A stretch of DNA of 64,000 nt, from positions 141,508 through 205,507 of the forward strand of contig NZ_JACJQU010000008.1 in assembly GCF_014696825.1 (NCBI RefSeq), in the 5' to 3' direction. The notes beneath the pieces were generated by a model. That model saw only the letters and a program-made list of their open reading frames with translations. It made no database searches and was not told the DNA's origin. Positions 18,259 to 27,458 of this stretch are shown piece after piece. A program made the translations under genes and the position numbers. Positions within the stretch are counted from its first letter, which is position 1. Every line of letters begins with the position of its first letter. This DNA comes from Anabaena sphaerica FACHB-251 (GTDB lineage Bacteria; Cyanobacteriota; Cyanobacteriia; Cyanobacteriales; Nostocaceae).

Positions 18259-18852
18259 CTAAGATAACTTCACTTCATCGGCAAAGTTACCCCAGCGGAC
18301 AAAGTGAAATGGACCTGCAACAGAACCCCAAAGATGCTCATCCGTGTCTGGATCTCGTCCTTTGTCCCAGCTGATAAATTTCTCGCCATCAATTTCAAAT
18401 TTACTATCTAAGTAGGTTCTTTGTCCTTTGCGAACGACGATACAGCCTTTACCTGGTTCAACGTGGCCTCTAAAGCAGTTACCTGTCCACTCGACAATCA
18501 TGTTACAACCGCAAAGTTTTTCCAGGCGATCGCTCGTTAACTTCTGCAAACGAACTAAATCACGAGATGCACCAAAAAAGTCTTTTTCGTCTTTGACAGT
18601 ATAGTTTTCAATCAGGATATTCTCACCCTCTATTACCAAATTTAATACTCTCAGCCGATAAGGGTCATTGAGCATATAGTCATAAGCTTGTTCTACAAAC
18701 AAACTCACTCCGGATAAAAAGGAGTAAGGCAGAGGACGCATACATACACGAATATGGGCGTAAAAAGCTGGATTCTCAAACACTTGGGCTTGATTGCTAA
18801 AATCAGCGGCCATCCAACGGGCTAAGGTGGCAATATCAGTAGAATGAGTCAT
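18259..18852 (-). CDS. cpcT: Phycobilin lyase CpcT (CpeT/CpcT family)
   Basis: This 197-residue protein attaches phycocyanobilin to Cys-153 of phycobiliprotein beta subunits in the phycobilisome assembly pathway. The family pattern is clear: LARWMAADFSNQAQVFENPAFYAHIRVCMRP region at the start, EQAYDYMLNDPYRLRVL in the middle, and a C-terminal GSVAGPFHFVRW. Length is typical for CpcT. It begins only 21 bp after pstB on the same strand, so it may be transcribed with the phosphate operon; alternatively it has its own promoter inside pstB. Confidence 0.92.
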   Translation of the reverse strand: MTHSTDIATLARWMAADFSNQAQVFENPAFYAHIRVCMRPLPYSFLSGVSLFVEQAYDYMLNDPYRLRVLNLVIEGENILIENYTVKDEKDFFGASRDLVRLQKLTSDRLEKLCGCNMIVEWTGNCFRGHVEPGKGCIVVRKGQRTYLDSKFEIDGEKFISWDKGRDPDTDEHLWGSVAGPFHFVRWGNFADEVKLS

Positions 18853-18873
18853 GACAATTTTGGATTAATGCTA

Positions 18874-19653
18874 TTAACCAAAGCGTCCAGCAACATAATC
18901 ACGGGTGCGCTCATCTAATGGGTTACGAAAGATTTGACCTGTAGCCCCAAATTCTACCATCTGCCCGATGCGACTTTCATCAGTGCTAAAGAAAGCTGTA
19001 AAATCAGAAACACGGGTTGCTTGCTGCATATTGTGAGTAACAATAGCAATAGTTAACTCCGAGCGCAAGCGGTGGATGAGTTCTTCAACTTTCAGAGTAG
19101 CAATAGGATCTAAGGCTGAACAAGGTTCATCCATCAATAAAACTTTTGGTTTTACTGCCAAAGCACGAGCAATACACAGACGCTGCTGCTGTCCACCCGA
19201 AAGCCCTAAAGCGGATGTGTTGAGTTTATCTTTGACTTCATCCCAAAGTGCTGCACCTTTGAGAGCAGATTCAACAATTTCATCTAATTGAAATTTTGGA
19301 CATCTACCAGAAATTCTCACACCATAAGCAACATTTTCGTAGATACTCATGGGGAAAGGATTTGGCTTTTGAAATACCATGCCAATTTCTCGACGCAGAC
19401 GATTGATATTAACGCGGGGGGCATAAATATTTTGCCCAAAAAATTCTATAATCCCATCAACTTTTACTTTCCCTTCTAATTCACTAATGCGATTTAAGGT
19501 TTTAATGAAGGTGGATTTTCCGCAACCACTAGGACCAATTAGTGCAGTGACTTGATTCTTATAAATATCTAATGATATGCCTTCGATAGCTTTAAAATTT
19601 CCATAGTAGAAACTGAGGTTTTTGACTTTGATGGCTGGAACTAGGTTACTCAT
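18874..19653 (-). CDS. pstB: Phosphate ABC transporter ATPase
   Basis: This 259-residue ATPase powers high-affinity phosphate import. It shows Walker [10 protein letters not shown], the signature LSGGQQQR, Walker [13 protein letters not shown], and the switch histidine in IVTHNMQQA. The PstB-specific [13 protein letters not shown] region is present. It is the fourth gene of pstSCAB, 154 bp after pstA; a palindromic gcgtggcgttagcc repeat lies in that gap. Confidence 0.97.
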   Translation of the reverse strand: MSNLVPAIKVKNLSFYYGNFKAIEGISLDIYKNQVTALIGPSGCGKSTFIKTLNRISELEGKVKVDGIIEFFGQNIYAPRVNINRLRREIGMVFQKPNPFPMSIYENVAYGVRISGRCPKFQLDEIVESALKGAALWDEVKDKLNTSALGLSGGQQQRLCIARALAVKPKVLLMDEPCSALDPIATLKVEELIHRLRSELTIAIVTHNMQQATRVSDFTAFFSTDESRIGQMVEFGATGQIFRNPLDERTRDYVAGRFG

Positions 19654-19807
19654 ATAGCAATCCGATTTGATTTGTGTTTGCGTAGCGTGGCGTTAGCCAT
19701 ATTTATTCGTTGAGGCAAGGAATAGGGAAGAAAGAGGTGACAATAAATGGCAATATTTGTCTATGGATTGGGCGAAGTTTTACAATACTTGGATGTCGAA
19801 TCAAACT

Positions 19808-20689
19808 TTACTGAAACTTAGTTTTGCGACTTAGTAAGCGAGAGAGCAGACTAAAAAACAATACTAAACTCAGCAGAATGATAGAAGTAGTCCAAACTAA
19901 TTTGTTAATTTCTGGATCAGGACTGTTGTATAGGTTAAAAATTAATACAGGCAAAGATGCTGTGGGACTCATTAAACCATCTGACCAGTTTTGACTAAAT
20001 AAAGCCGTAAAAAGTAGTGGTGCTGTTTCACCTGCGGCGCGGGCGATCGCTAGAGAAACACCAGTAGTAATACCTGGAGTTGCGGCTGTAACAACAATCC
20101 GAAACGTAGTTTGGAAGCGAGTTCCACCCAAAGCGGCTGAAGCAAGACGCTGGTGAGTAGGAATAAGTTTTAATGCTTCCTCTGTAGTTAGTACAATTAC
20201 TGGCAACATAATCACAGATAAAGCAAAACCACCAGCAAAGGCGCTAAATTGTTTAGTAATTAAAACAACTACTCCATAAGCAAACATACCAACGACAATT
20301 GAAGGCACACCTGTGAGGATAGAGTTGAGGAAACGCACAAAATTAGTAATTTTGTTAGTTTTGCCAAATTCTGCCAAAAATATTCCCGTCATTATCCCTA
20401 CAGGAATACTCAGAAATGCACCAATACCTACCATGAGAATAGTACCAAGGATGGCATTAGCAAAGCCATTTTCAATCAACGGACGGTATAACATTTCTGG
20501 TTTAAAGCCAGAAAGTCCTCGTGATAGTATTTCCCACAAAATTGATCCTAATGGCAAGAATGCTAACAAACTCAAGATGAATGATAAACCATTCATTGCA
20601 TAGGTAAACAAACGCCTCTGAGTTGGTAGAGGATCAAGTAATTGTTCTGAAAAAGATTCATCTATTTCTGGATTTATATAGTTACTCAT
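19808..20689 (-). CDS. pstA: Phosphate ABC transporter permease PstA
   Basis: This 293-residue inner-membrane permease has about six transmembrane helices and the coupling-loop signature EALKLIPTHQRLASAALGGTRFQTTFRIVVTAATPGI. With PstC it forms the phosphate channel. It follows pstC by 59 bp. Length and composition are normal. Confidence 0.96.
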   Translation of the reverse strand: MSNYINPEIDESFSEQLLDPLPTQRRLFTYAMNGLSFILSLLAFLPLGSILWEILSRGLSGFKPEMLYRPLIENGFANAILGTILMVGIGAFLSIPVGIMTGIFLAEFGKTNKITNFVRFLNSILTGVPSIVVGMFAYGVVVLITKQFSAFAGGFALSVIMLPVIVLTTEEALKLIPTHQRLASAALGGTRFQTTFRIVVTAATPGITTGVSLAIARAAGETAPLLFTALFSQNWSDGLMSPTASLPVLIFNLYNSPDPEINKLVWTTSIILLSLVLFFSLLSRLLSRKTKFQ

Positions 20690-20748
20690 TTCAATTTCGG
20701 ATTGAGAATTTAAGATTGCTAATTATCAGTAAAAAACAAAATTTTCGG

Positions 20749-21750
20749 TTATGAATTTTTCTTGCCAACCCATTGAACTAATAGCACAGCGCCAATATTA
20801 ACAGCTAGAGTTAAAACGAACAAAATTAAACCTAAATAACTTAATGAGCCAATATGCAATCCTGGTTCAGCTTCAGCAAATTCATTGGCTAAAACAGCAG
20901 GAATTGTATAAGCTGGATCAAGTAAAGATAGGCTAATTTGAGCAGAGTTACCAATCACCATTGTCACTGCCATTGTTTCACCAAAGGCGCGGCCTAACGC
21001 TAACATGGCCGCACTCACCATTCCTGAAAATCCTGCTGGTAATAAGACGCGAAAAATTGTTTCCCAACGAGTTCCACCTAAAGCCATAGATGCGCTACGT
21101 AATTCTTTAGGAACAACCATCAATACATCACGAGAAATTGCAGCCATTGTTGGCAAAATCATGATCGAGAGAATAATTCCCGCAGTGAAAATATTATTTC
21201 CTGCTGGGTCTTGGGTATTAAATAACGGGATAAATTTAAAAGTGCTGCCTAACCATTTCTCTAATGGTTCTATAATGGGAATAAACACAAAGATTCCCCA
21301 TAAACCGATAATCACACTGGGGATAGCAGCAATTAATTCAACTACAAAAGCAATAGCATTTCTGACTACTAATGGTAAAAAGTCTTCACTCGTTACCAAG
21401 GCTACTGATATACCTATCGGCACAGTTAAGAGAATAGCGATCGCACTACTTACTAAAGTACCATAAATATAAGGTAATGCCCCAAATAGTTGATTACCTG
21501 TATCCCAATCTTGACTCCAGAGAAACTTTAATCCAAATTTGAAAACTGCTGGTTGAGCTTCCTTAAAAATTACCCAAGTCATGAGAAATAATATCGCCAC
21601 AGTCATGGCAGCAAACATATAAACTAGAATTGTAAATCCCTGGTCAAATCGGAAGTTGAGTCCACCAGTAACGGTCAAATTGATATTTTCATCACTGACA
21701 TTGAAGTGAGGTGATGGATTATTATCATTAGGTTCAAATGATTTATTCAT
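20749..21750 (-). CDS. pstC: Phosphate ABC transporter permease PstC
   Basis: This 333-residue permease has an N-terminal cytoplasmic tail of about 35 residues, then six transmembrane helices. The coupling signature is LMVVPKELRSASMALGGTRWETIFRVLLPAGFSG. It pairs with PstA. It lies 90 bp after pstS in the pst operon. Confidence 0.96.
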   Translation of the reverse strand: MNKSFEPNDNNPSPHFNVSDENINLTVTGGLNFRFDQGFTILVYMFAAMTVAILFLMTWVIFKEAQPAVFKFGLKFLWSQDWDTGNQLFGALPYIYGTLVSSAIAILLTVPIGISVALVTSEDFLPLVVRNAIAFVVELIAAIPSVIIGLWGIFVFIPIIEPLEKWLGSTFKFIPLFNTQDPAGNNIFTAGIILSIMILPTMAAISRDVLMVVPKELRSASMALGGTRWETIFRVLLPAGFSGMVSAAMLALGRAFGETMAVTMVIGNSAQISLSLLDPAYTIPAVLANEFAEAEPGLHIGSLSYLGLILFVLTLAVNIGAVLLVQWVGKKNS

Positions 21751-21840
21751 ATTTATTTAATGAAAACAAGCAGACTATTTTTTTAAAATAGAGTGGGTCA
21801 TCCCCACCCTACTCAAATAAATTTCAGAAAATGTGAAAAA

Positions 21841-22881
21841 TTATTTGACAGTGCTGTTCACTGTCTGTAAAACACGATTGACAACATCACTAGGAATTTT
21901 GGTGTAATTGAGGTCATCATTATATTGTTGACCATCTTTGAGTACCCAATTAATCCATTGTTTCACCGCGTTAGCTTTGGATGGATTAGCATACTGTTTA
22001 TAAACCATCATCCAAGTCAGTCCAACAATAGGATAACCCTGTCCTGGATCTCCGACAAATACACGATAGTTATCTGGAAAAGTTACAGTTGATAAAGCTG
22101 CGTTTGCAGATGCTAAAGAAGGAGCGACAAATTCTCCCTTTTTATTTTGTAATTCTGCTGATTTTAGTTTGTTTTTAGTAGCGTAGTCATATTCAACATA
22201 ACCGATAGAACCAGGAGTGCGAGCGACTAAAGCAGCTACACCAGGATTACCTTTACCTTTGAGGACGTTTTTTAAACTCCAATTAGGAGCAGTATTAGCG
22301 CCAATTCTACCTTTGAAATAACCACTGATAGCACTCAAGTGATTGGTAAAAATGAAAGTTGTACCACTACCATCAGCACGAACTACAAATTTAATTGGTT
22401 GATTTGGTAAGTTTACACCTGGATTATCCGCTTTAATTTGTGCATCATTCCAGTTTGTGATTTGTCCAGAAAAAATTGCTGGTAGAGTTTTGCGAGACAA
22501 TCTAAGTTTGCTAACGCCTGGTAAATTGTAAACTACAGAAACAGCACCACCAGCGGTAGGTACTAATATGACTCCATTTTTAACTTTAGCTATTTCATCA
22601 TCTTTCATGGCTGCATCACTACCACCAAAATCCACAGTTCCAGCGATAGTTTGACGAATACCACCACCACTACCGATCGCTTGGTAGTTAACTTTTAAGT
22701 CGGGATATTTTTTCTTAACTTCACGCGCATAACGTTCATAAAGGGGAGCCGGAAAAGTTGCTCCTGCACCGTTGATAGTTTCAGCTTTTGTGGTTGCTGT
22801 CAAAACAGGGCTAAATGCTACAGCCGCAGTTACGACCGAAGTAGTAACTACACGCTTCAAAATGGTTGTTGAAAAAGTCAT
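21841..22881 (-). CDS. pstS: Periplasmic phosphate-binding protein PstS
   Basis: This 346-residue binding protein has a Sec signal peptide of about 32 residues (basic start, then VVTTSVVTAAVAFSPVL). The mature part shows the PstS signatures GAGATFPAPLYERY, YQAIGSGGGIRQ, FGGSDAAM and VRADGSGTTFIF, whose Ser, Asp, Arg and Thr residues bind phosphate. First gene of the operon. The upstream region carries a Pho-box-like array, so phosphate starvation control by SphR/PhoB is expected. Confidence 0.97.
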   Translation of the reverse strand: MTFSTTILKRVVTTSVVTAAVAFSPVLTATTKAETINGAGATFPAPLYERYAREVKKKYPDLKVNYQAIGSGGGIRQTIAGTVDFGGSDAAMKDDEIAKVKNGVILVPTAGGAVSVVYNLPGVSKLRLSRKTLPAIFSGQITNWNDAQIKADNPGVNLPNQPIKFVVRADGSGTTFIFTNHLSAISGYFKGRIGANTAPNWSLKNVLKGKGNPGVAALVARTPGSIGYVEYDYATKNKLKSAELQNKKGEFVAPSLASANAALSTVTFPDNYRVFVGDPGQGYPIVGLTWMMVYKQYANPSKANAVKQWINWVLKDGQQYNDDLNYTKIPSDVVNRVLQTVNSTVK

Positions 22882-22949
22882 ACTACCTCGTGTTTAAGGA
22901 ATATTTTCCTGACGGAATTACTGCCTTAAATAAGGTTGATACTTAGTGA

Positions 22950-22997
22950 TTAACTGAAAATTAATACAAGTTAAAGAATAAGTTAAACTATGTTTAA
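22950..22997 (-). promoter_or_regulatory. Pho-box-like array upstream of pstS
   Basis: Five TTAA cores begin at 22950, 22961, 22971, 22983 and 22994, a spacing of 10-12 bp. This fits the cyanobacterial Pho box, built from direct repeats of a TTAA-centred octamer every 11 bp and bound by SphR. The array ends about 70 bp before the pstS start. A sixth TTAA lies at 23007. Confidence 0.6.
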
Positions 22998-23559
22998 ATT
23001 TATGCCTTAAGGAATAGTGATTTTATTTATTGGTTGATGTTAATAGCGCAGAGTTAAGGAATTTCATGATTAGCGATCGCGTAAAATGCACTTACTTGAA
23101 CAAGGCGATCGCCAAAATTTGAATGTCTAAATAGTAATTTAATATGAGCTTATATACAAATATAACGCAAATAGACTAGTTATGGGGAGAAAGTGAGGTA
23201 TAAATAATCCCAGCAGGGTCATATTAGCAGACTGCCTGCTAGGAATGTAGTGTATAATATCGCCATGTTTGAGCGGATTAGCGTTTATTTTAAATAATGC
23301 CTATCCCTACTTACAATAACTATTTATAGGATAAAAATTGGTTAAGAACAATCATATAATAGGTTAAAATGCTGTTAAAGCTCTTTTCCCGATCCTTTCC
23401 CCAAACTTGCAAAATTACCAGGTTGAAAATATAAATCCCGGTTTGTGGTTCGTTGATTCTTATATTTTAGTAATCTAAATTAATGGTAAAGTTTCAAGGC
23501 TTCCCGACGGAGGCATTGATTACGGCCAAAACAATCTGGATATTCAAACATTTAAAGGT
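22998..23559. other. Divergent spacer pstS / lysC
   Basis: No gene is seen in this 560 bp spacer. It contains HIP1-like octamers around 23074 and 23105 and a six-base-stem hairpin tagcag/ctgcta at 23226-23243. Promoters for lysC must lie here. I see no known riboswitch pattern before lysC. Confidence 0.55.
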
Positions 23560-25359
23560 ATGGCGCTCATAGTTCAGAAATACGGTGGTACATCTGTTGG
23601 TTCAGTGGAACGGATTCAATCGGTTGCACAGCGAGTTTACAAAACTGTACAAGCCGGAAATTCCGTTGTAGTAGTAGTTTCCGCGATGGGGAAAACCACC
23701 GATGGACTGGTTAAACTAGCTAATGAAATCTCTAAAAGTCCTAACCGTCGGGAAATGGATATGCTGCTTTCCACAGGGGAGCAAGTCACCATTGCTTTAC
23801 TGAGTATGGCATTGCAGGAAATCGGACAAGCCGCCATTTCTATGACTGGCGCTCAAGTAGGAATTGTTACCGAAGCTGAACACACCCGCGCTCGGATTTT
23901 GCATATTGAAACTGAGCGTTTGATGGGGCAGATTAACGCAGGTAAAGTGGTTGTGGTCGCTGGTTTTCAAGGTATTTCTAGCACCAGAGGCATGGAAATT
24001 ACCACTTTGGGACGCGGTGGTTCTGACACTTCCGCAGTGGCTTTAGCCGCAGCTTTGGGGGCAAATTTCTGTGAAATTTATACAGATGTGCCAGGGATTT
24101 TAACTACAGATCCGCGCCTTGTACCTGAAGCCCAGTTAATGACAGAAATCACCTGTGATGAAATGCTGGAATTAGCCAGTTTAGGTGCGAAAGTATTACA
24201 TCCCCGTGCGGTGGAAATTGCCAGAAATTATGGTGTTCCTTTGGTGGTACGCTCAAGTTGGACGGATCAGCCTGGTACTTGGGTAACAACTTCTAGAACT
24301 CAAGAAAGATCGCTCGTTAATTTAGAATTAGCTCGTCCTGTTGATGCGGTAGAATTTGACATAGACCAGACCAAGATATCTTTATTGCGTGTACCAGATA
24401 AACCAGGGGTAGCAGCGCGGTTGTTTGGGGAGATTTCCCGGCAAAATGTCGATGTGGATTTGATTATTCAGTCAATTCATGAAGGTAATACTAATGATAT
24501 TGCTTTTACGGTAAATACACTAATATTAAAACGAGCCGAAGCTGTTGCGTCCGCTATAGCTCCAGCTTTGAGAAATCAACCCAACTCAGATGAAGCTGAG
24601 GTGTTAGTAGAAACTAATACAGCAAAAGTGAGTATTGCGGGTGCGGGAATGATTGGCCGTCCTGGTGTGGCTGCTAAAATGTTTAGCACTTTAGCAGAGG
24701 CTAAAGTCAATATTCAAATGATTTCTACTAGTGAAGTCAAGGTGAGTTGTTTGGTAGATGCTGCTGATTGCGATCGCGCTATAGTTGCCCTATGTAATGC
24801 TTTTGAAATTACTGCTTCCCCTGCTGCGCTGCCATCTCCTGCTCCCGAATCTCCCGCAGTGCGTGGTGTCGCTTTAGACATGAATCAAGCTCGTTTGGCA
24901 ATTCGTCAAGTTCCAGATAAACCAGGGATGGCAGCAAAATTGTTTGGATTGTTGGCAGAATATAACATCAGCGTAGACATGATTATTCAATCTCAACGCT
25001 GTCGGGTGGTTGATGGTGTAGCGCGTCGAGATATTGCTTTTACTGTAGCGAGAATGGATGCAGAAAACGCCCAACAAAAATTAACCCAAGTGGCGGATGA
25101 GTTAGGATGGGGTGAGGTAGTTTTGGATAGTGCGATCGCTAAAGTGAGTATAGTTGGTTCTGGCATGGTGGGACAACCAGGTATTGCAGCGAAAATGTTT
25201 ACAGCTTTAGCCGCAAATAAAATTAACATCCAAATGATTGCAACTTCAGAAATTAAAATTAGCTGTGTTGTTGCACAAGATGAAGGTGTAAAAGCTTTGC
25301 AAGTTATTCATGCGGCTTTTGGTTTAGCTGGGAGTGAAAAATTTGTAGTCCCTGCATAA
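23560..25359 (+). CDS. lysC: Aspartate kinase with four ACT domains
   Basis: This 599-residue enzyme phosphorylates aspartate, the entry step to lysine, threonine and methionine. The kinase domain (1-~245) starts VQKYGGTSVGS and includes TLGRGGSDTSAVALAAAL. Four ACT regulatory domains follow as two tandem pairs, near 265-400 and 440-599, recognisable by the repeated RVPDKPGVAARLF / VSIAGAGMIGRPGVAAKMF and RQVPDKPGMAAKLF / VSIVGSGMVGQPGIAAKMF. This doubled ACT layout is characteristic of cyanobacterial LysC and mediates feedback by lysine and threonine. Confidence 0.97.
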   Translation: MALIVQKYGGTSVGSVERIQSVAQRVYKTVQAGNSVVVVVSAMGKTTDGLVKLANEISKSPNRREMDMLLSTGEQVTIALLSMALQEIGQAAISMTGAQVGIVTEAEHTRARILHIETERLMGQINAGKVVVVAGFQGISSTRGMEITTLGRGGSDTSAVALAAALGANFCEIYTDVPGILTTDPRLVPEAQLMTEITCDEMLELASLGAKVLHPRAVEIARNYGVPLVVRSSWTDQPGTWVTTSRTQERSLVNLELARPVDAVEFDIDQTKISLLRVPDKPGVAARLFGEISRQNVDVDLIIQSIHEGNTNDIAFTVNTLILKRAEAVASAIAPALRNQPNSDEAEVLVETNTAKVSIAGAGMIGRPGVAAKMFSTLAEAKVNIQMISTSEVKVSCLVDAADCDRAIVALCNAFEITASPAALPSPAPESPAVRGVALDMNQARLAIRQVPDKPGMAAKLFGLLAEYNISVDMIIQSQRCRVVDGVARRDIAFTVARMDAENAQQKLTQVADELGWGEVVLDSAIAKVSIVGSGMVGQPGIAAKMFTALAANKINIQMIATSEIKISCVVAQDEGVKALQVIHAAFGLAGSEKFVVPA

Positions 25360-25384
25360 GATTGGGTTATTTAACAATAAAAAA

Positions 25385-25417
25385 AGATCCCCGCTTTATT
25401 TAATAAAGCGGGGATCT
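25385..25417. repeat. 33-bp palindrome, variant arm copy after lysC
   Basis: The same 33-bp design and agatcccc ends as the other copies, but the inner arm is gctttat/ataaagc instead of gacttct/agaagtc. Both arms changed together, so pairing is complete. It lies 25 bp after the lysC stop and may terminate transcription. Confidence 0.8.
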
Positions 25418-25453
25418 GATAGTTGTATAGTTACTGTTTGCAATTAATTTTCT

Positions 25454-25673
25454 AATACCAAATTAATATGAAGCTGCATAGAAAAAATTCAATAATAATT
25501 GACCGCAGATAAACACAGATAAAAATGGATCAATCAATAGACCTCTCCGGAAATATGGTAGAGACGTTCCGCCGGAACGTCTCTACAAGGGTTTCAAACC
25601 ACGCACATTTAATTACCACCAGATGTCTAATGAATTTCAGGATTCTGTGCAGCCTCACATAAAATTGGAATAA
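25454..25673. mobile_element. MITE type B, interrupted by MITE type A
   Basis: The outer element has imperfect terminal inverted repeats of about 28 bp: aataccaaattaatatgaag at the left, and the complement of cctcacataaaattggaata at the right. Internally it carries a gcagataaacacagataaa segment shared with the copy at 28111-28248. Without the inserted 92-bp element it would be about 128 bp. A lone end of the same type recurs at about 25853-25881. Confidence 0.65.
25538..25629. mobile_element. MITE type A, 92 bp, nested copy
   Basis: It starts tagacctctccgg and ends ccagatgtcta, giving near-perfect 11-13 bp terminal inverted repeats flanked by TA, as expected for miniature elements mobilised by IS630/Tc1-type transposases. 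A 28-base internal palindrome is centred on gttccgccggaac. A nearly identical copy in inverse orientation is at 39121-39211. It is inserted inside the type B element. Confidence 0.75.
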
Positions 25674-25959
25674 GTCTATAGACATATATATTTAATATGC
25701 CTTTGGATGGAAGATATTAATCCTAAAAATATGTAACCTAGATGAAGGAAATCGGTTTGATTTCTAAAACTTATACTATTTATTTATGAAATGAAGATGC
25801 GCTTTATTCCTGGATGTAGAGAATTTATCTAACTTCTCTACATAATTTATTTGGCACAACCTCACATAAAATTGGAATAAAAACTAAATTTTTAGAATTT
25901 AATTCTTTGGATTTTTAAGGTTGAAAAAATAAAAATATAGATTATCACAGTCATCAATC

Positions 25960-26769
25960 ATGAATGGATTAAAAGGCAAAAATACCCTCATCACCGGCGC
26001 AAGTTCAGGTATCGGACAAGCGATTGCTGTTCGTCTAGCACAAGAAGGTTGTAACATTGCCATTAATTACCGCAAAAGTCCTGCCGGTGCGGAAGATACA
26101 GAAGAAATGGCTTTGCAAAAAGCTTGTGCAGATATCGAAAATTGCGGTGTTAAATCGCTGCTAGTCCAGGGTGATGTTTCTCAGGAAGAAGATATTACCC
26201 AGATGGTTAATACTGTGATTGAAAAATTTGGCAGTCTTGATATTTTGATTAATAATGCCGGTATTCAAATTGAATCTCCATCCCACGAAGTCAAAACGGA
26301 AGACTTTGACCGTGTGATTGGGGTAAATTTGCGGGGTGCTTATTTATGTGCGCGGGAAACAATCAAACATCTGCTAAATCAGAATCGTTCCGGGGTGATT
26401 ATCAATATTTCTAGTGTTCACGAAATTATTCCGCGACCAATGTATGTCAGCTATTCCATCAGCAAAGGTGGCATGGAAAACATGACTAAAACTCTAGCTT
26501 TGGAATATGCCCATAGAGGTATTCGTGTTAATGCTGTAGCACCGGGAGCGACGATTACACCTATTAATGAAGCTTGGACTGAGGACTTAGAAAAGAAGGC
26601 TGTTGTTGAAAGTCATATTCCTATGGGTCGTGCTGGTACTTCTGAGGAAATAGGGGCAGCAATAGCTTTTTTAGCTTCTGATGAAGCTGCATATATTACT
26701 GGACAAACTCTGTTTGTAGATGGTGGTTTGACGCTGTACGCAGATTTTCGGGAAGCATGGTCAGCTTGA
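25960..26769 (+). CDS. Short-chain dehydrogenase, glucose 1-dehydrogenase-like
   Basis: This 269-residue SDR has the cofactor motif TGASSGIG near residue 11, NNAG near 99, the catalytic Ser in NISSV, and YSISK as the Tyr-xxx-Lys pair. The N-terminal RKS after beta-2 suggests NADP preference. The C-terminus (GQTLFVDGGLTLYADFREAWSA) is typical of the glucose 1-dehydrogenase group of classical SDRs. Substrate is unproven. The upstream 600 bp is filled with MITEs and repeats, so the promoter may be partly transposon-derived. Confidence 0.85.
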   Translation: MNGLKGKNTLITGASSGIGQAIAVRLAQEGCNIAINYRKSPAGAEDTEEMALQKACADIENCGVKSLLVQGDVSQEEDITQMVNTVIEKFGSLDILINNAGIQIESPSHEVKTEDFDRVIGVNLRGAYLCARETIKHLLNQNRSGVIINISSVHEIIPRPMYVSYSISKGGMENMTKTLALEYAHRGIRVNAVAPGATITPINEAWTEDLEKKAVVESHIPMGRAGTSEEIGAAIAFLASDEAAYITGQTLFVDGGLTLYADFREAWSA

Positions 26770-26972
26770 AAAATAGGCGTTGCTGATTAAGAGTATGATT
26801 TTGTTTCACGCAGAGGCGCTCCAGTCACAGAGAGTAAGAAGTAAGAGTTTGAAATCACTGATTGATTTTTAAATTTCATACCCTAATTCAGCAACGCCGA
26901 AAAATAATATCAAGTTGGGCTAATTTCAGGTGAATGAACTACATTAAACTCACGAAAGTTACTATTTTTTAT

Positions 26973-27326
26973 TCATGCAATTGTAGCTACAATTCTTAAA
27001 AGAATTGAGTTGATAATTGATAGAGTAATTGAACCTAGCACAGCACTCCAAAAGCCATAACGTAACCTAAACCCTGGTACTATTGCAGCTGCTATAGCAA
27101 AGATGATGGCATTCAGAATGAAAAAGAATAAGCCGATAGTGAGAATAATGAATGGTAAGGTAAAGAAAGTAAGAATTGGCAGCAAAATAGCATTCAAAAT
27201 TCCAAAAACTATGGCAGAAATTGCCGCTTTACCAAAATCATCTATTTCGATGCCTAAAAAGGGCAGTTTAGAAATAATCAAAAAGCTAACAGCAGTAACT
27301 AGCCAGGTAAGAATAAGTCCTATCAT
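26973..27326 (-). CDS. Phage-holin-like four-helix membrane protein
   Basis: This 117-residue protein is almost entirely hydrophobic, with four predicted transmembrane helices. The pattern LTWLVTAVSFLIISKLPFLG, DFGKAAISAIVFGILNAIL and IVPGFRLRYGFWSAVLGSI matches the mycobacterial-type phage holin IV/PF04020 family found widely in cyanobacterial chromosomes. There are no phage genes nearby, so it is a housekeeping membrane protein of unknown role and not prophage evidence. Confidence 0.85.
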   Translation of the reverse strand: MIGLILTWLVTAVSFLIISKLPFLGIEIDDFGKAAISAIVFGILNAILLPILTFFTLPFIILTIGLFFFILNAIIFAIAAAIVPGFRLRYGFWSAVLGSITLSIINSILLRIVATIA

Positions 27327-27458
27327 AATAATGCCTCTGTTTTTTTATCATGATCAACTATCTGATGAAAAATTTCATCTATATTAAGGTAAGGATTCAG
27401 GAATCAGGAGTTAGAATATTTGTTTACAATTTAGCACACTCAGCATTAGTAAATGGAA

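Noticed and set aside
23380..23559. Lysine-type riboswitch before lysC
   Set aside because: No conserved lysine riboswitch core can be found, and none is expected in cyanobacteria.
26973..27326. Prophage signal from a holin-like gene
   Set aside because: The family is common in cyanobacterial chromosomes and no other phage genes are near.
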